Assembly: GCA_951799425.1 (NCBI GenBank)
Contig: OX637398.1
Coordinates: 16,402,270 to 16,466,269, forward strand
DNA: 64,000 nucleotides
Direction: 5' to 3'
Source: Ilex aquifolium
Taxonomy: Eukaryota > Streptophyta > Magnoliopsida > Aquifoliales > Aquifoliaceae
Position numbers and translations under genes: made by a program. The notes beneath the pieces were generated by a model. The model did not search any database and was not told where the DNA came from. It worked only from the letters and a program-made list of their open reading frames with translations. Shown here piece after piece: positions 55,801 to 64,000 of the stretch. The first letter of the stretch is position 1. Each line of letters starts with the position of its first letter.

Positions 55801-58800
55801 TCATATGAAACAAAGTGAGCAATGGGATGATTAGTAACACACGAACGAGTACCTTTTCGAAGAGCAATGGGTAAAGAGTCTAAATTACCTGATGTACCAG
55901 GATCAGAAGGCGGCAAGGAAGACGGTACGGGCACCTCAGTCGATGGGCGAGGACGGCGAGAGTAGACACGGAGAGGTAAAGTAGATGGTAACACAGTGGG
56001 CAGCGGAATATCTGAAGATGGGGAAAGAGATGGTGGTACAGGAGATGACCCAAAGTCCAGATCCAAAGGCTGAGAAGGTACTGGAAAATAGGGAACAGAT
56101 TCCTCAAACGTGACATCGGCACTAGTAAAGTATCGGCGCAGAGAAGAACTGTAGCAACGATACCCCTTCTGTGTGCGGGAGTAACTAAGAAATACACATT
56201 TGGTAGCTCGAGGATCAAGTTTATCAAACCTAGGACCCAAATTGTGAACATAACAGACACATCCAAAAACCTTAGGAGTCAAGGAAAATAATGGCTTACC
56301 AGGAAAAATGACAGAATATGGACTTTTTCCATTTAACACAGAAGAGGGCATACGATTAATAAGGTGACAAGCAGTAAGAACAATATCACTCCAAAAATAT
56401 CGAGGAATATTCATCTGGAATAACAGGACACGAGTGACTTCCAACAAATGACGGTTCTTGCGTTCAGCAACACCGTTTTGTGGAGATGTGTAAGCACAAG
56501 AAGTCTGATGAATAATGCCAGTTTTACTAAGATAAGCTGAAAAATGATCAGATTCATATTCTCGAGCATTATCAGAACGTAAAATACGGATACGACAACC
56601 ATACTGAGTTTTTATTTCCTTACGGAATGTCTCAAATATAGAGAATAATTCAGACCGAGCTTTCATCAGAAACAACCAAGTCACACGAGAATAGTCATCC
56701 ACAAATGAAACAAAATAAGGATATTTATTAGATGAAATATTCTTTATTGGACCCCATACATTAGAATGTACCAATTCAAATGGACTAAACACACGATTAT
56801 GGACTCTAGACTGAAATGACACACGGTGATGCTTACTAAGTTGACAAGCTTCACAAGATAAAGACGACACACAACGAAGACCAGGAATTTGACATTTCAG
56901 ATTCTGGAGAGAGGGATGTCCAAGACGACAATGCCACTGAAAGGGGGACAACGAGGTCTGTAGAGCCCGAGTAGGTGAGTCAAAATCAAAGTAATATAAG
57001 CTACCAGCTTTATGCCCCGTACTAATCTTCTTCTTCGTCTTGAGATCCTGAAAGACACAATAGGAAGTATAAAAGGTTACAGAACAATAGAGAGAACGAG
57101 TAATCTTGCTAATGGAAAGTAAACTAAAAGGAAATTGAGGGACAAATAAGACAGAAGATAGGGACATATCAGTACTCAAGTGAGTAGTCCCCAAACCTGA
57201 AACTTTAGAACAAGTACCATTAGCAAGAGTAACACTACGTGTGGAAGTAGCAGACTGATAAGTAGAAAAAACATTAGACGCACCAGTCATGTGGTCAGAA
57301 GCGCCAGAGTCTATGATCCAGGGACTGCGAGTGGAGGACAATAAACAAGTGGAAGTAATACCTGACTGGGCAAAAGTAGCAGTGGAGGGAGATGGAACAG
57401 CCTGTTGCTGGGATAAAAACTGGGCATACTCCTCTCGACCCAGTGTAATAGTAACCGACCCAGTATCTGGTGGAGCTGACCGAGCTATAGAAGCAACAAC
57501 TGAGGTGTCATCCTGATAGGAAGCCTGATTAGCAGCACCAGAAGGTTTTCCATGTAAATCCCAACAAAAATCAACAGTGTGCCCTCCACGTCCACAGTGA
57601 GTACAGGAACGAGGTCCACTACGGCCCCCACGACCACCCGTACGACCTCCTCGACTACCACGACCACCTCGATGACCATCACTGTGGCTACTAGGAACAA
57701 CAAGAGCTGAGCGATCAGTGGGGGTACCATGATGGTTGTCTGAAGCAGACAACGTAGCACGCTGTACACGAGAGAACACTTCAAGTAGTGAGGGAAGACT
57801 AGAGCCACCCAAAATCTGAGAACGAATAGCCTCATATTCGGGTTTCAACCCTACTAGAAACCTAACAACACTCATGTCCTCATGTTGCTTCTTCCAAACT
57901 GCTGCATCAGTAGTAAACGGATGATAGGTCTTCATCTCCTCACAGACTCCCCGAACCTGAGAGTAATAATCCTCAACACTTAGAGTACTTTGTTCCAGCC
58001 GGAAGTACTCCTGACACACCTCATAAGCTCGGGTAAAATTACCCGTACCAGAATACATAGTAGCCAAGTGATCCCATACCTCCTTGGCAGTGTCAAGATA
58101 GAGCAAAGTAGAACTAATACTAGGCTCAATACTATTCAATAGTAAAGAAATGATTTGCGCGTCCTCTTGTTCCCACTGATCATACCCAGGAGTATCTTCC
58201 TTGGGTTTTGGGTCCACCAGATACTTCTTAAATCCTTTGCCTCGAAGAAAGACTTGAGCGGATCGAGACCATAAAGTATAATTGGTCCCATTGAGTTTAA
58301 CAGAGGTCAGAGGACCATTGATAATAGTCGGAGTAGAAGTAGGTGGCAAAAATGGAGTAAGGGACCCAATATCTTGCTTGGGATCCATTATAGTTCAACA
58401 AATAGCAACTAAGAAGCTGCTGGACCGCTGAACCGAAGGAAAGGGAGCTGCTGGACCGCTGAACCGGGCTGGAGAACCGGGCTGAAGCACTGAACCGGAC
58501 CGGCTGGGGCTTCTGGACCACTGAACCGGACCTCTGAAGCACTGAACTGGACCTCTGAAGCTGCTGGACCGCTGAACCGGTCTGGAAAAACGGGCTGGAA
58601 CACTGAACCGGACCGGCTAGGGCTTCTGGATCACTGAACCGGTCTGGAAAACCGGATTAGAACACTAAACCGGACCGCCTGTAGGTCTTGAACCGGACCG
58701 ATGAACTGAACCGAAAATAATTTAGGGTTCGGGCTTGACCTGATCTGATCCAGACCCGACTCCACGGGTTGGGTCTGTCGTCTTCTTCGATTAGGGTTCT

Positions 58801-61800
58801 AGGGGAGCCCTCTGGTCTTCGACGGCGCAAGGCAGCCACACCACCACAGCACACCACCACCACACTCGATCACCACAGTCGATCGTGACTGCACCACGGG
58901 TTGGGTCCTTCGTCTTCTTCGACGGCGCAAGGCAGTACAGCCACACCACCACAGCACACCACTACATCACACCACCACCACACGCGATCACCACAGTCGA
59001 TCGTGACTGCACCTCGACAACCACACCACCACAGCAATCAACAAACACCAGTACCTCATCAGTACCACCACCACCACGAGCAACAACAGTACCACCACCA
59101 CCACGAGCAATCGACAAACAGTACCACCACCACCACCACGAGCAATAGACAAACAGTACCACAACAGTACCACCACGAACAAAAAATTAATTTATTGAGA
59201 ATATATATATTTATGATCGTAATGCTCTGATACCATGTTAAGTTTAGAGGATTAACATAATATGAGAGACAATATTAAGAAGGAAAACAGAGAGAGGTTA
59301 AAAGCTTAACCTAGCTCTCATACATCACTTGTATTTATAGTTAACACACAATAATAAGAATTACACATACACCCTCTTACTATTAACAATTTACACATAC
59401 TACCCTAATATTCTTAACAAGTACTAATTACATAGTGACCAAAAAACCATCAATCTAGTTCAGTTATCCATGTTTTTGTTTGTTTGTTGGGCAAAATAGT
59501 AATTTTATAACCTAATATGGTTGAACTGGATTATAATACCACCTCCTGTCAGGTGATTTTAAAATTAGCTTGGATTAGAGAATCTGTTATGCCTCCACAA
59601 TCCACCCCTTAATATTGCAACCAACGACCCCTTGGAGTTTATTGGTTATAATGGGTAATCTTCAAAGCAGTGCTTGGATGGTTGTGTTAATACATCCTGG
59701 CTCCCTCTCTTGCATGTGCACACATTCACCTTTACACGCACATACTGATGCATTCCTGCTAGTGTCACAGGGTCTAGTTGGTTATAGATTCGTGGCCGTT
59801 TAAGGTGCCCTCATGAATTTCTCAATTTTGTGTCCTGTTCTCCAATTCAAAATGCTTGTGGGTGTTGCAATTAATGCCCACACAAATCTATGGCTGTTAA
59901 GTGCCCTATCTGTGGCTGTTATGACTTATGATGGATCACTTGAAGGTCAATCCATGACTGTCATTTGTATGTCACGGAGTATTATCACTAACATAGTCCA
60001 CTTTTATTCATATAAAAATGAGCACAAATTGTTAAGATTTCCTTTTCATTATGACATTTGATCTAATGCTATTCAAAGCCTTTGTCTACATTCTGGGAGT
60101 TTTGTCTAACTTGCCCCGTGGTTTTCAAAATGTGACATGCGCTTAAGATTTTAATTTGATATATGTGCATGTTTTAATATCCATTTGATATGGATGTTTT
60201 TTGTGTAATTCTTAAGTTTTTGTTGTTCAAGTTTTGGGACCTGGCTGTGATCCTTGACCAACATACAGTGCGTAATGTTCTTCTTTTTGGTGTGTGTTTT
60301 TTTTTATTTGGGGGCTGGGGGTGCTCTGCTTCAAATAGGTACACAAGCTACAGAGGAAAATGGTTGCATTCCCACAGAAACCATAATTTGGCTATAGTTT
60401 GGTGGCTGGTGTGGTACAAACACTCTTACATTTCCTTGAACCATCCCAATCTGCCAGTAGGGCCATTAAAAAGTAATTTGACAAACAGTTAAACATATTC
60501 CTCTACATTCAACCAGGGTTTTTATTTTTCGGTCTGGTTTTTTGGCGTGCTATGATATACTCTCATACCGGTGATTGTTGAAAAGTGTATCAGTCACACT
60601 TGTAAATAATTAACATGAAAGCGTATTGTGAATAAAACCACATCGGTTGCATTCCTAAGTAATTCTGGACACATTAATTCATTAGTAAGCTTTTTTTTTC
60701 TCCTTCATAACCATCACATCTCGAACAAACCGTTACACGTAAAGGGACAAAAGCCCATTTCTGTTTGTTGGAGAGCGACTTTTAATGCCGTTTGGTCTTC
60801 AATGGACTTTGGGAAGCATATAGTATTGGTTTCAAAACAAGAGTATCCCTTGTGCATCCTGTGCTTTGTACAAATTTTCTAATTTAGTCTCGTTGCGTGA
60901 AGTAGAGAATGTATCTATTTATATGTGCAGAATATTGACTTAAAGTGTTGCTAATTGGACTCAAATTTTTTAACCTGCTCTTTATGTTTATTATTTGTAG
61001 TTTTCCTTTGTGCTGTCTTTGGTTTCGGTGTGGACACTTCTCAACGTCAGAGTCATGATCTGGTTTTGTCTTACCTTGGTCGCAGGGTCGTTCATATTCC
61101 TGATTAGAGCTGGAATTTGTTACCCTGTATTGGTGGATGGAAGTTATTATGGCCTTCTGTTTTAATTAGAAGAAGAAACTGCACCTGTATTTCTGTAATA
61201 TTTGAGTAAAGAGAAAATAATTGAGAGAAAAAAGAACAAACAGATGAAAGAAAAGAAGGGAAAAGGAAAATATGCAAGCAACAAAGAGGAAAAAAAAAAT
61301 TATAGTCCCCGGAAAAAAAAGGAAAGGGAAAAGGGATAAAGGAAAAAAAAAGAAAAGAAAAGAAAAGAAAAGAAAAGAAATGGAAAAAAAGGAAAGAAAC
61401 TAGAAAAGAAGTTATGAACGGGGACATGAAATGGAAAAGGAGGTCTTGGATCATTTGATGAAAGGATTCGAGGGGAGGCTGAAGTGAATGTGAAAAGTTG
61501 TGAGTTATGATTTTTCAGGTTCAGTACTGTCGTGCAAGAAGACAAATCCATTTGTTTTGAAGAGCAAAGGCAAGTACTTGCCATGCAATCTTAGTTACCA
61601 AGCTTGATTGGTGCTGACAGTGGTCGACATAGGTGGCTCAGATTTGCCTTATGTGGTGAGGGCTTCTCGATCGATTTATGCATACGGCGCTACTCTGTTT
61701 TTATCGTGTGTTCTTGCCCTTTTTATTAACATAAAAGACCATTTTACAAAATATCCATAATTGTTTCCTTTTGTAAGTAATGTGGCTGTCAATATCCTAA

Positions 61801-63387
61801 ATGCTAGAAAACCTCTTGCTTTATGGTTAAAAAAGCCGTACATAGTTAGCTACATGATTCTTGTCCTTCTGCATTTTTTTGAGCCATAATGGTGGCGTAC
61901 TTCTGTGCTCGATTCATCAAAGTCTTGTGTAAATTTTGCTTCTCAAATCCTCTTTCTCATTTGTTGAGGAAAAAACTGTTCAAGACACGGATAATTGTTG
62001 TTGTTTATGTTATGATTGCTTTGTATGTAAGTTGAGGTGGCGGTATTATGTTTGGGGCAAGCCATATGAAATATCAGAATGATATCAAGGAAGATATCAC
62101 GGACATAAGAATGATTTGCTAAGTAAGATACTTAGCGTGGAGCCAAACATATGATTTGTGGCACACAGCTCTTCAATATCTCAGCCGCGTGTCAACATGT
62201 TTTGATAAAGGCATGTGTGTTGACACATCTTTTAGTACATATGGCTTTGACAATCTATTACAAAAAATGACGATGGCAAGATGGAGCATAGAAATTAATG
62301 GAAAGAGGATGAATATGAGTAAACTTCTACATTCAAGAAGGAGAAGCAGGAGGAGGAGGTGAAGGAGGAGAATAAGAAGAAGATGAATAATAATAACTTT
62401 CCTTCTCTTGGGTGGTGGGTTGGGGAAATATTTATATCAAAAAGCTTTTTAATAATTAATACGTGAATGGTTCTATACTGCAAGTTAATATTGATCTACT
62501 CTTGGTCAGTGACTGTTGATTTTAATTTTTCTTTACCTACTAGTATTTATTCTTCCAGGAGAGGGAAAGAAAGATCTCAGCTATTACTGGCTAGTTGTTT
62601 CAATATTGTACCTTCTTCCATGAATTATGACATGCCTCATACGATCTCAATCACCTGTTAGATACGAATATGTAACAAATTTTGTTGACGAACACTTTCA
62701 ACTTGCTTGCTTTCTGTATGAAATCTTTTCTGCAGGTTGATTATGCATGCACCCCTGAAGAAGTTCAGCAGCATTTCCAATCATGCGGCACTGTAAACAG
62801 GGTGACTATTCTGACTGATAAGTACGGCCAACCTAAGGGTTTTGCTTATGTGGAATTCCTTGAAGTAGAAGCTGTTCAGGAGGCTCTCCAACTGAATGAA
62901 TCTGAATTACATGGCCGTCAGTTAAAGGTAAGCATACCCATCCTTTCTTGAAACCAAACGAAGACCACCATGACAACTGTGGTGGATACGACAAGCCAGT
63001 CTAACAATGGGAATGTAGCTCAAACAAGGGCTGCAATTTATAATCTGCTATTGACGTGTTATAGGTTCCATCATTACAGAGTTATGAATTGCTTGGTAAA
63101 TGTGTCTTTGCAGGTTATGGCTAAAAGAACTAATGTTCCTGGGATGAAGCAGTATGGCCCAAGGCGCTTCAACCCTTACATGGGCTATAGATTTAGGAGA
63201 CCCTATGTTCCTCCTTATTTCTACTCTCCGTATGGATATGGGTAAGCTTCTTTTCAGTTGCTAACTTCAATCCATATACATGAGTCCAAGCAAATGATTT
63301 TATTGTTCTATAAATTTATGTCCTTTAACCTACTGCAGGAAGGTTCCTAGGTTCAGGAGGCCAATGCGATACATGCCCTATTACTGA
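43822..63387 (+). CDS. Nuclear poly(A)-binding protein, PABPN1/PABN-like
   Basis: This is the nuclear poly(A)-binding protein that coats growing poly(A) tails and stimulates poly(A) polymerase. Six exons: 43822-43938, 44068-44170, 53543-53613, 62736-62927, 63114-63241 and 63339-63387, 660 bp, 219 residues, the normal plant length. Domains: an acidic N-terminus ([20 protein letters not shown]); a coiled coil ([20 protein letters not shown]); one RRM split by intron 3, with RNP2 as SIYVGNVDY and RNP1 as KGFAYVEF; and an Arg/Tyr-rich tail ([20 protein letters not shown]). The exon 1 donor is GTTAAG, giving DA|EL; relatives usually read VKEL there, so two residues seem lost. Introns 2 and 3 are 9.4 and 9.1 kb, filled with transposons. 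Confidence 0.93.
45427..46050. repeat. GTATCG-rich repeat element (MITE-like)
   Basis: Both ends are crowded with GTATCG/CGATAC motifs (45447-45512 and 45905-46045) around an AT-rich centre, an arrangement like the GGACACG-rich element at 52599-53233. A near-palindromic AAAGACGTCGTTTT lies near 45853. Exact ends and target duplication could not be fixed. It lies in PABPN1-like intron 2. Confidence 0.5.
46764..47088. mobile_element. hAT-type MITE with perfect 8-bp duplication
   Basis: A 325-bp element with inverted ends CAAGGATCAAAATATCGTTT and, reversed, CAAGGATCAAAATTTCGTTT. It is flanked by identical ACTAGGTA 8-mers (46756-46763 and 47089-47096), the signature of hAT transposition. Internally TTTCGAAACG/CCGAAAT motifs repeat. 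It has no coding capacity and lies in PABPN1-like intron 2. Confidence 0.92.
47290..47461. repeat. Tandem duplication, 86-bp unit
   Basis: Two adjacent copies (47290-47375 and 47376-47461), each beginning GGTCCAAGGTTTGG and containing GATGCTAGTT and CTTTTCG. They are about 85% alike by eye and show no coding potential. Confidence 0.8.
48367..52013. mobile_element. hAT-like non-autonomous element, copy C, split by a LINE
   Basis: The ends are CTAGGAAGCACAGATAC (48367 on) and its reverse CTAGGAAGCACGGATAC (52013 down). Flanking 8-mers ACTACTTC and CCTACTTC differ at one base, fitting a hAT duplication. Without the LINE the element is about 397 bp. The GAAGCACGG terminus and GTATCC-rich ends relate it to copies A and B. 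Confidence 0.7.
48656..51882 (-). pseudogene. RTE-type LINE, near full length, decayed
   Basis: A 3.2-kb non-LTR retrotransposon on the minus strand, flanked by an identical 23-bp duplication (48633-48655 and 51883-51905). The endonuclease region (about 51400-51000) reads [20 protein letters not shown]. Reverse transcriptase (about 50150-49360) reads [81 protein letters not shown] and the catalytic FADD. The 3' end carries the motif AGCCAATCCCAAATGATTGG and TTGG-type repeats in place of poly-A, as in plant RTE elements. Stops and frameshifts make it inactive. It sits antisense in PABPN1-like intron 2, inside hAT-like copy C. Confidence 0.88.
52599..53233. mobile_element. hAT-like non-autonomous element, copy B
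   Basis: This is the inverted relative of copy A (22235-22905). Matching pieces include GACACGACACGGA, ATAATATACAATTC-like sequence, AAAACATCCTCATAATAG, TTTTTGTAGACAATGTG and ATTTTATCATTTAATTATG. The right end has lost some terminal bases relative to copy A. It lies in PABPN1-like intron 2, close to exon 3. Confidence 0.7.
54016..54199 (-). repeat. 3' LTR of the copia element
   Basis: 184 bp, the LTR on the gag-pol stop side. It differs from the 59236-59419 copy by G/A near 54026, G/A near 54062 and T/C near 54155. Confidence 0.95.
54200..54210 (-). other. Polypurine tract of the copia element
   Basis: TTGAGGGGGAG on the minus strand, directly before the 3' LTR. The gag-pol stop codon TGA (54207-54209) forms its first bases, so coding sequence and plus-strand primer overlap. 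Confidence 0.85.
54207..58388 (-). CDS. Copia gag-pol polyprotein
   Basis: A single unbroken frame of 1393 residues. In order: gag with a UBN2-type capsid domain (about 20-240); a CCHC zinc knuckle [14 protein letters not shown] (about 262-275); aspartic protease with DSGASDHM (about 357); GAG-pre-integrase CRLGHPS and the integrase core (about 490-720) with SDNAREYE and [13 protein letters not shown]; reverse transcriptase (about 900-1140) with [11 protein letters not shown] and catalytic YVDDIVITG; RNase H (about 1225-1360) with [10 protein letters not shown] and [14 protein letters not shown]. The integrase first-aspartate block reads HSNVWGP where most relatives have SDVWGP, so one catalytic residue may be replaced (D to N shift). 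Otherwise it looks functional. Confidence 0.95.
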   Translation of the reverse strand: MDPKQDIGSLTPFLPPTSTPTIINGPLTSVKLNGTNYTLWSRSAQVFLRGKGFKKYLVDPKPKEDTPGYDQWEQEDAQIISLLLNSIEPSISSTLLYLDTAKEVWDHLATMYSGTGNFTRAYEVCQEYFRLEQSTLSVEDYYSQVRGVCEEMKTYHPFTTDAAVWKKQHEDMSVVRFLVGLKPEYEAIRSQILGGSSLPSLLEVFSRVQRATLSASDNHHGTPTDRSALVVPSSHSDGHRGGRGSRGGRTGGRGGRSGPRSCTHCGRGGHTVDFCWDLHGKPSGAANQASYQDDTSVVASIARSAPPDTGSVTITLGREEYAQFLSQQQAVPSPSTATFAQSGITSTCLLSSTRSPWIIDSGASDHMTGASNVFSTYQSATSTRSVTLANGTCSKVSGLGTTHLSTDMSLSSVLFVPQFPFSLLSISKITRSLYCSVTFYTSYCVFQDLKTKKKISTGHKAGSLYYFDFDSPTRALQTSLSPFQWHCRLGHPSLQNLKCQIPGLRCVSSLSCEACQLSKHHRVSFQSRVHNRVFSPFELVHSNVWGPIKNISSNKYPYFVSFVDDYSRVTWLFLMKARSELFSIFETFRKEIKTQYGCRIRILRSDNAREYESDHFSAYLSKTGIIHQTSCAYTSPQNGVAERKNRHLLEVTRVLLFQMNIPRYFWSDIVLTACHLINRMPSSVLNGKSPYSVIFPGKPLFSLTPKVFGCVCYVHNLGPRFDKLDPRATKCVFLSYSRTQKGYRCYSSSLRRYFTSADVTFEESVPYFPVPSQPLDLDFGSSPVPPSLSPSSDIPLPTVLPSTLPLRVYSRRPRPSTEVPVPSSLPPSDPGTSGNLDSLPIALRKGTRSCVTNHPIAHFVSYDALSPVFSCFTSQLSTISVPKHLQDALSDPGWRKAMEEEMDVLHHNGTWDLVPLPPGKRTVGCRWVYTVKFHPDGSVERLKARLVAKGFTQIYGVDYEETFSPVAKIFSVRILISLVANLDWPLFQLDVKNAFLHGDLVEEVYMEQPLGFTAQGEYDKNVCRLKKSLYGLKQSSRAWFGKFSDVVLEFGLRRCQTDHSVFHRQTDAGYVLLVVYVDDIVITGNDSEGIAKLKIFLQDRFHTKDLEKLRYFLGIEVARSKQGICLSQRKYVLDMLEEAGLLGGRPIDVPMDPNQKLLMDDGALFENPGRYRRLVGKLNYLTITRPDISYAVSIVSQFMGCPRVPHLEAVTRILRYLKRAPGLGLLYRANGHLRVEGFSDADWAGSPSDRRSTTGYCTFLGGNVVSWKSKKQSVVARSSAEAEYRAMPHTKSELTWLLHFLQEIGFPVQLPLQLFCDNQAAIHIAANPVFHERTKHIEVDCHFIRDKIVAGEITTPFVKSEDQLADMFTKALSRTCLTGICSKLGLYDIYSPA
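58389..59223 (-). other. Copia leader with two tandem arrays
   Basis: An untranslated leader of about 835 bp. 58410-58700 repeats CTGAACCGGACC / CTGCTGGACCGCTGAACCGG units. 58760-59180 is a duplicated block of roughly 120 bp (each copy has TCTTCTTCGA, GACGGCGCAAGGCAG and CAGTCGATCGTGACTGCAC) with CAC-rich runs. The histidine- and threonine-rich open frames here are a by-product of those runs. Confidence 0.8.
59224..59235 (-). other. Primer-binding site of the copia element
   Basis: TGGTATCAGAGC on the minus strand immediately inside the 5' LTR, complementary to the 3' end of plant initiator tRNA-Met. Confidence 0.93.
59236..59419 (-). repeat. 5' LTR of the copia element
   Basis: 184 bp, the LTR on the leader side, which should hold the promoter. 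It is bounded outside by the AGTAC duplication at 59420-59424. Confidence 0.95.
59425..62735. other. Rest of PABPN1-like intron 3
   Basis: Noncoding. It contains a purine-rich low-complexity zone (61200-61440) with a perfect AAAAG-type tandem run at about 61350-61380. A short GGAGGAGGAG run lies at 62340-62390. No further mobile element could be delimited. Confidence 0.45.
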
Positions 63388-64000
63388 GAGATAGATGCAC
63401 CTTAGACAGTGCATTAATTTCAGTGGATCGGTACATCAAGAGAATAATTGTGATGTATGATCTCTTCAAAATATGGATCATGACCATCATTAATCATGCA
63501 TGTTTTCATATATCCTCTCCCTCCCCCAAATGATAAACAAGCATGCATAATAGTGAGATGATGTAGACATATGGCTATGGAGTGTTAGCTTGAGGTGAAA
63601 GTATAGTTTGCGTGGTTAATTGTATCTTGTATTGATTTGGATTTCTCTTTATTGTGAGTGCTTCACATTAACATTTTACCGTAACTTATATATGCTAAAA
63701 CAGGATATTTGTAGATGAAAACAATAAAGGTGCGATTAGCTCTTTCATTGTGCTCTACATATGAATTTCCACAGATACCTCTATGTTCAGTAACATTCTT
63801 TACCATAGCTAAGCCTTGTTTCCCACAGCCACAAGGCAAACCAACCCTCTTTGGCCTGCACCCTCTTCAATTTAACCAAGTTGCCATCACCACACTTGAC
63901 ACCACCTACAGCCCAGTTGCTGCAATGAATAACCAGGCCTGAGCTCAGCTTTGAAGTTTGTGTATGACTTGTTACGCTTGTGTGCACATATATATCTGCA
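63388..64000 (+). other. PABPN1-like 3' UTR and downstream sequence
   Basis: The 3' UTR follows the stop codon at 63385-63387. AATAAA-like AATAAT (63444) and GATAAACAAG (63531) could serve polyadenylation, but no clear site can be chosen. The open frame at 63715-63942 (plus) has no recognisable family; it may be an exon of a neighbouring gene cut by the window edge, or noise. Confidence 0.35.

Larger units (their letters stand above)
54016..59419 (-). mobile_element. Complete Ty1/copia retrotransposon in PABPN1-like intron 3
   Basis: A 5404-bp element with two 184-bp LTRs (TGTTAAG ... CTTAACA) and a perfect 5-bp duplication AGTAC (54011-54015 and 59420-59424). The LTRs differ at about three positions by my comparison, so the insertion is fairly young. 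A primer-binding site for initiator tRNA-Met and a polypurine tract are both present, and one gag-pol frame is unbroken. It lies antisense to the host gene. It has everything needed for an autonomous element, though activity is not shown. Confidence 0.96.

Noticed and set aside
58885-59230. His/Thr/Pro-rich open frames
   Set aside because: They come from CAC/ACC tandem runs in the copia leader.
61104-61584. Phe/Ser-rich minus-strand open frames
   Set aside because: Product of the purine-rich AAAAG tract in PABPN1-like intron 3.

Overview
This is nuclear DNA from a eudicot plant. The evidence is spliced genes with plant-type introns, families confined to plants (class III peroxidase, RABA GTPase, WOX13 fragment, 4-coumarate:CoA ligase fragment), many plant LTR elements, LINEs and MITEs, and a decayed piece of plastid trnI-GAU. 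I cannot name the species. The sequence is AT-rich and packed with transposons, and four genes look intact.

Layout. 1-11 kb: no intact gene; a decayed hAT transposase (minus), a solo LTR (5131-7597), LTR-retrotransposon debris and a decayed retroelement ORF. 11.1-13.6 kb: gene for ribosomal protein eS6 with a typical plant ribosomal-protein promoter. 15.3 kb: plastid-derived fragment. 15.7-17.1 kb: class III peroxidase gene (minus) with an unusual C-terminal tail, and a deleted copy of it at 19.5 kb. 17.8-21.2 kb: two tandem MITEs and two solo LTRs of one family. 21.5-24.9 kb: RABA5-type Rab GTPase (minus).

25.4-35.2 kb is a nest four levels deep. A split LTR contains a CACTA-like element (26505-34381). 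That element carries exons of two unrelated genes: ARL2 exons 2-4 and the last exon of a 4CL gene. Its ARL2 intron is interrupted by a gypsy-type solo LTR (29006-32276), which is itself interrupted by a 1026-bp fold-back Mutator-like element with a perfect 9-bp target duplication. 35.7-40.4 kb is a decayed L1-type LINE. At 41.3-42.8 kb an inverted-repeat pair brackets a broken WOX13-like exon, a second gene-capture candidate.

43.8-63.4 kb holds a nuclear poly(A)-binding protein (PABPN1/PABN-like) gene of about 19.6 kb that encodes only 219 residues. Two introns of about 9 kb are inflated by insertions: hAT-type MITEs, an RTE-type LINE inside a hAT-type element, and a complete antisense copia retrotransposon with an unbroken 1393-residue gag-pol frame, 184-bp LTRs and a perfect AGTAC duplication.

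The strongest candidate for something undescribed is the chimeric gene-capturing CACTA element, together with the nearby WOX13-bearing element. I see no operon-like, CRISPR-like or defence-type system. Exon borders were placed by eye from splice sites and protein similarity recalled from memory; no search was run.
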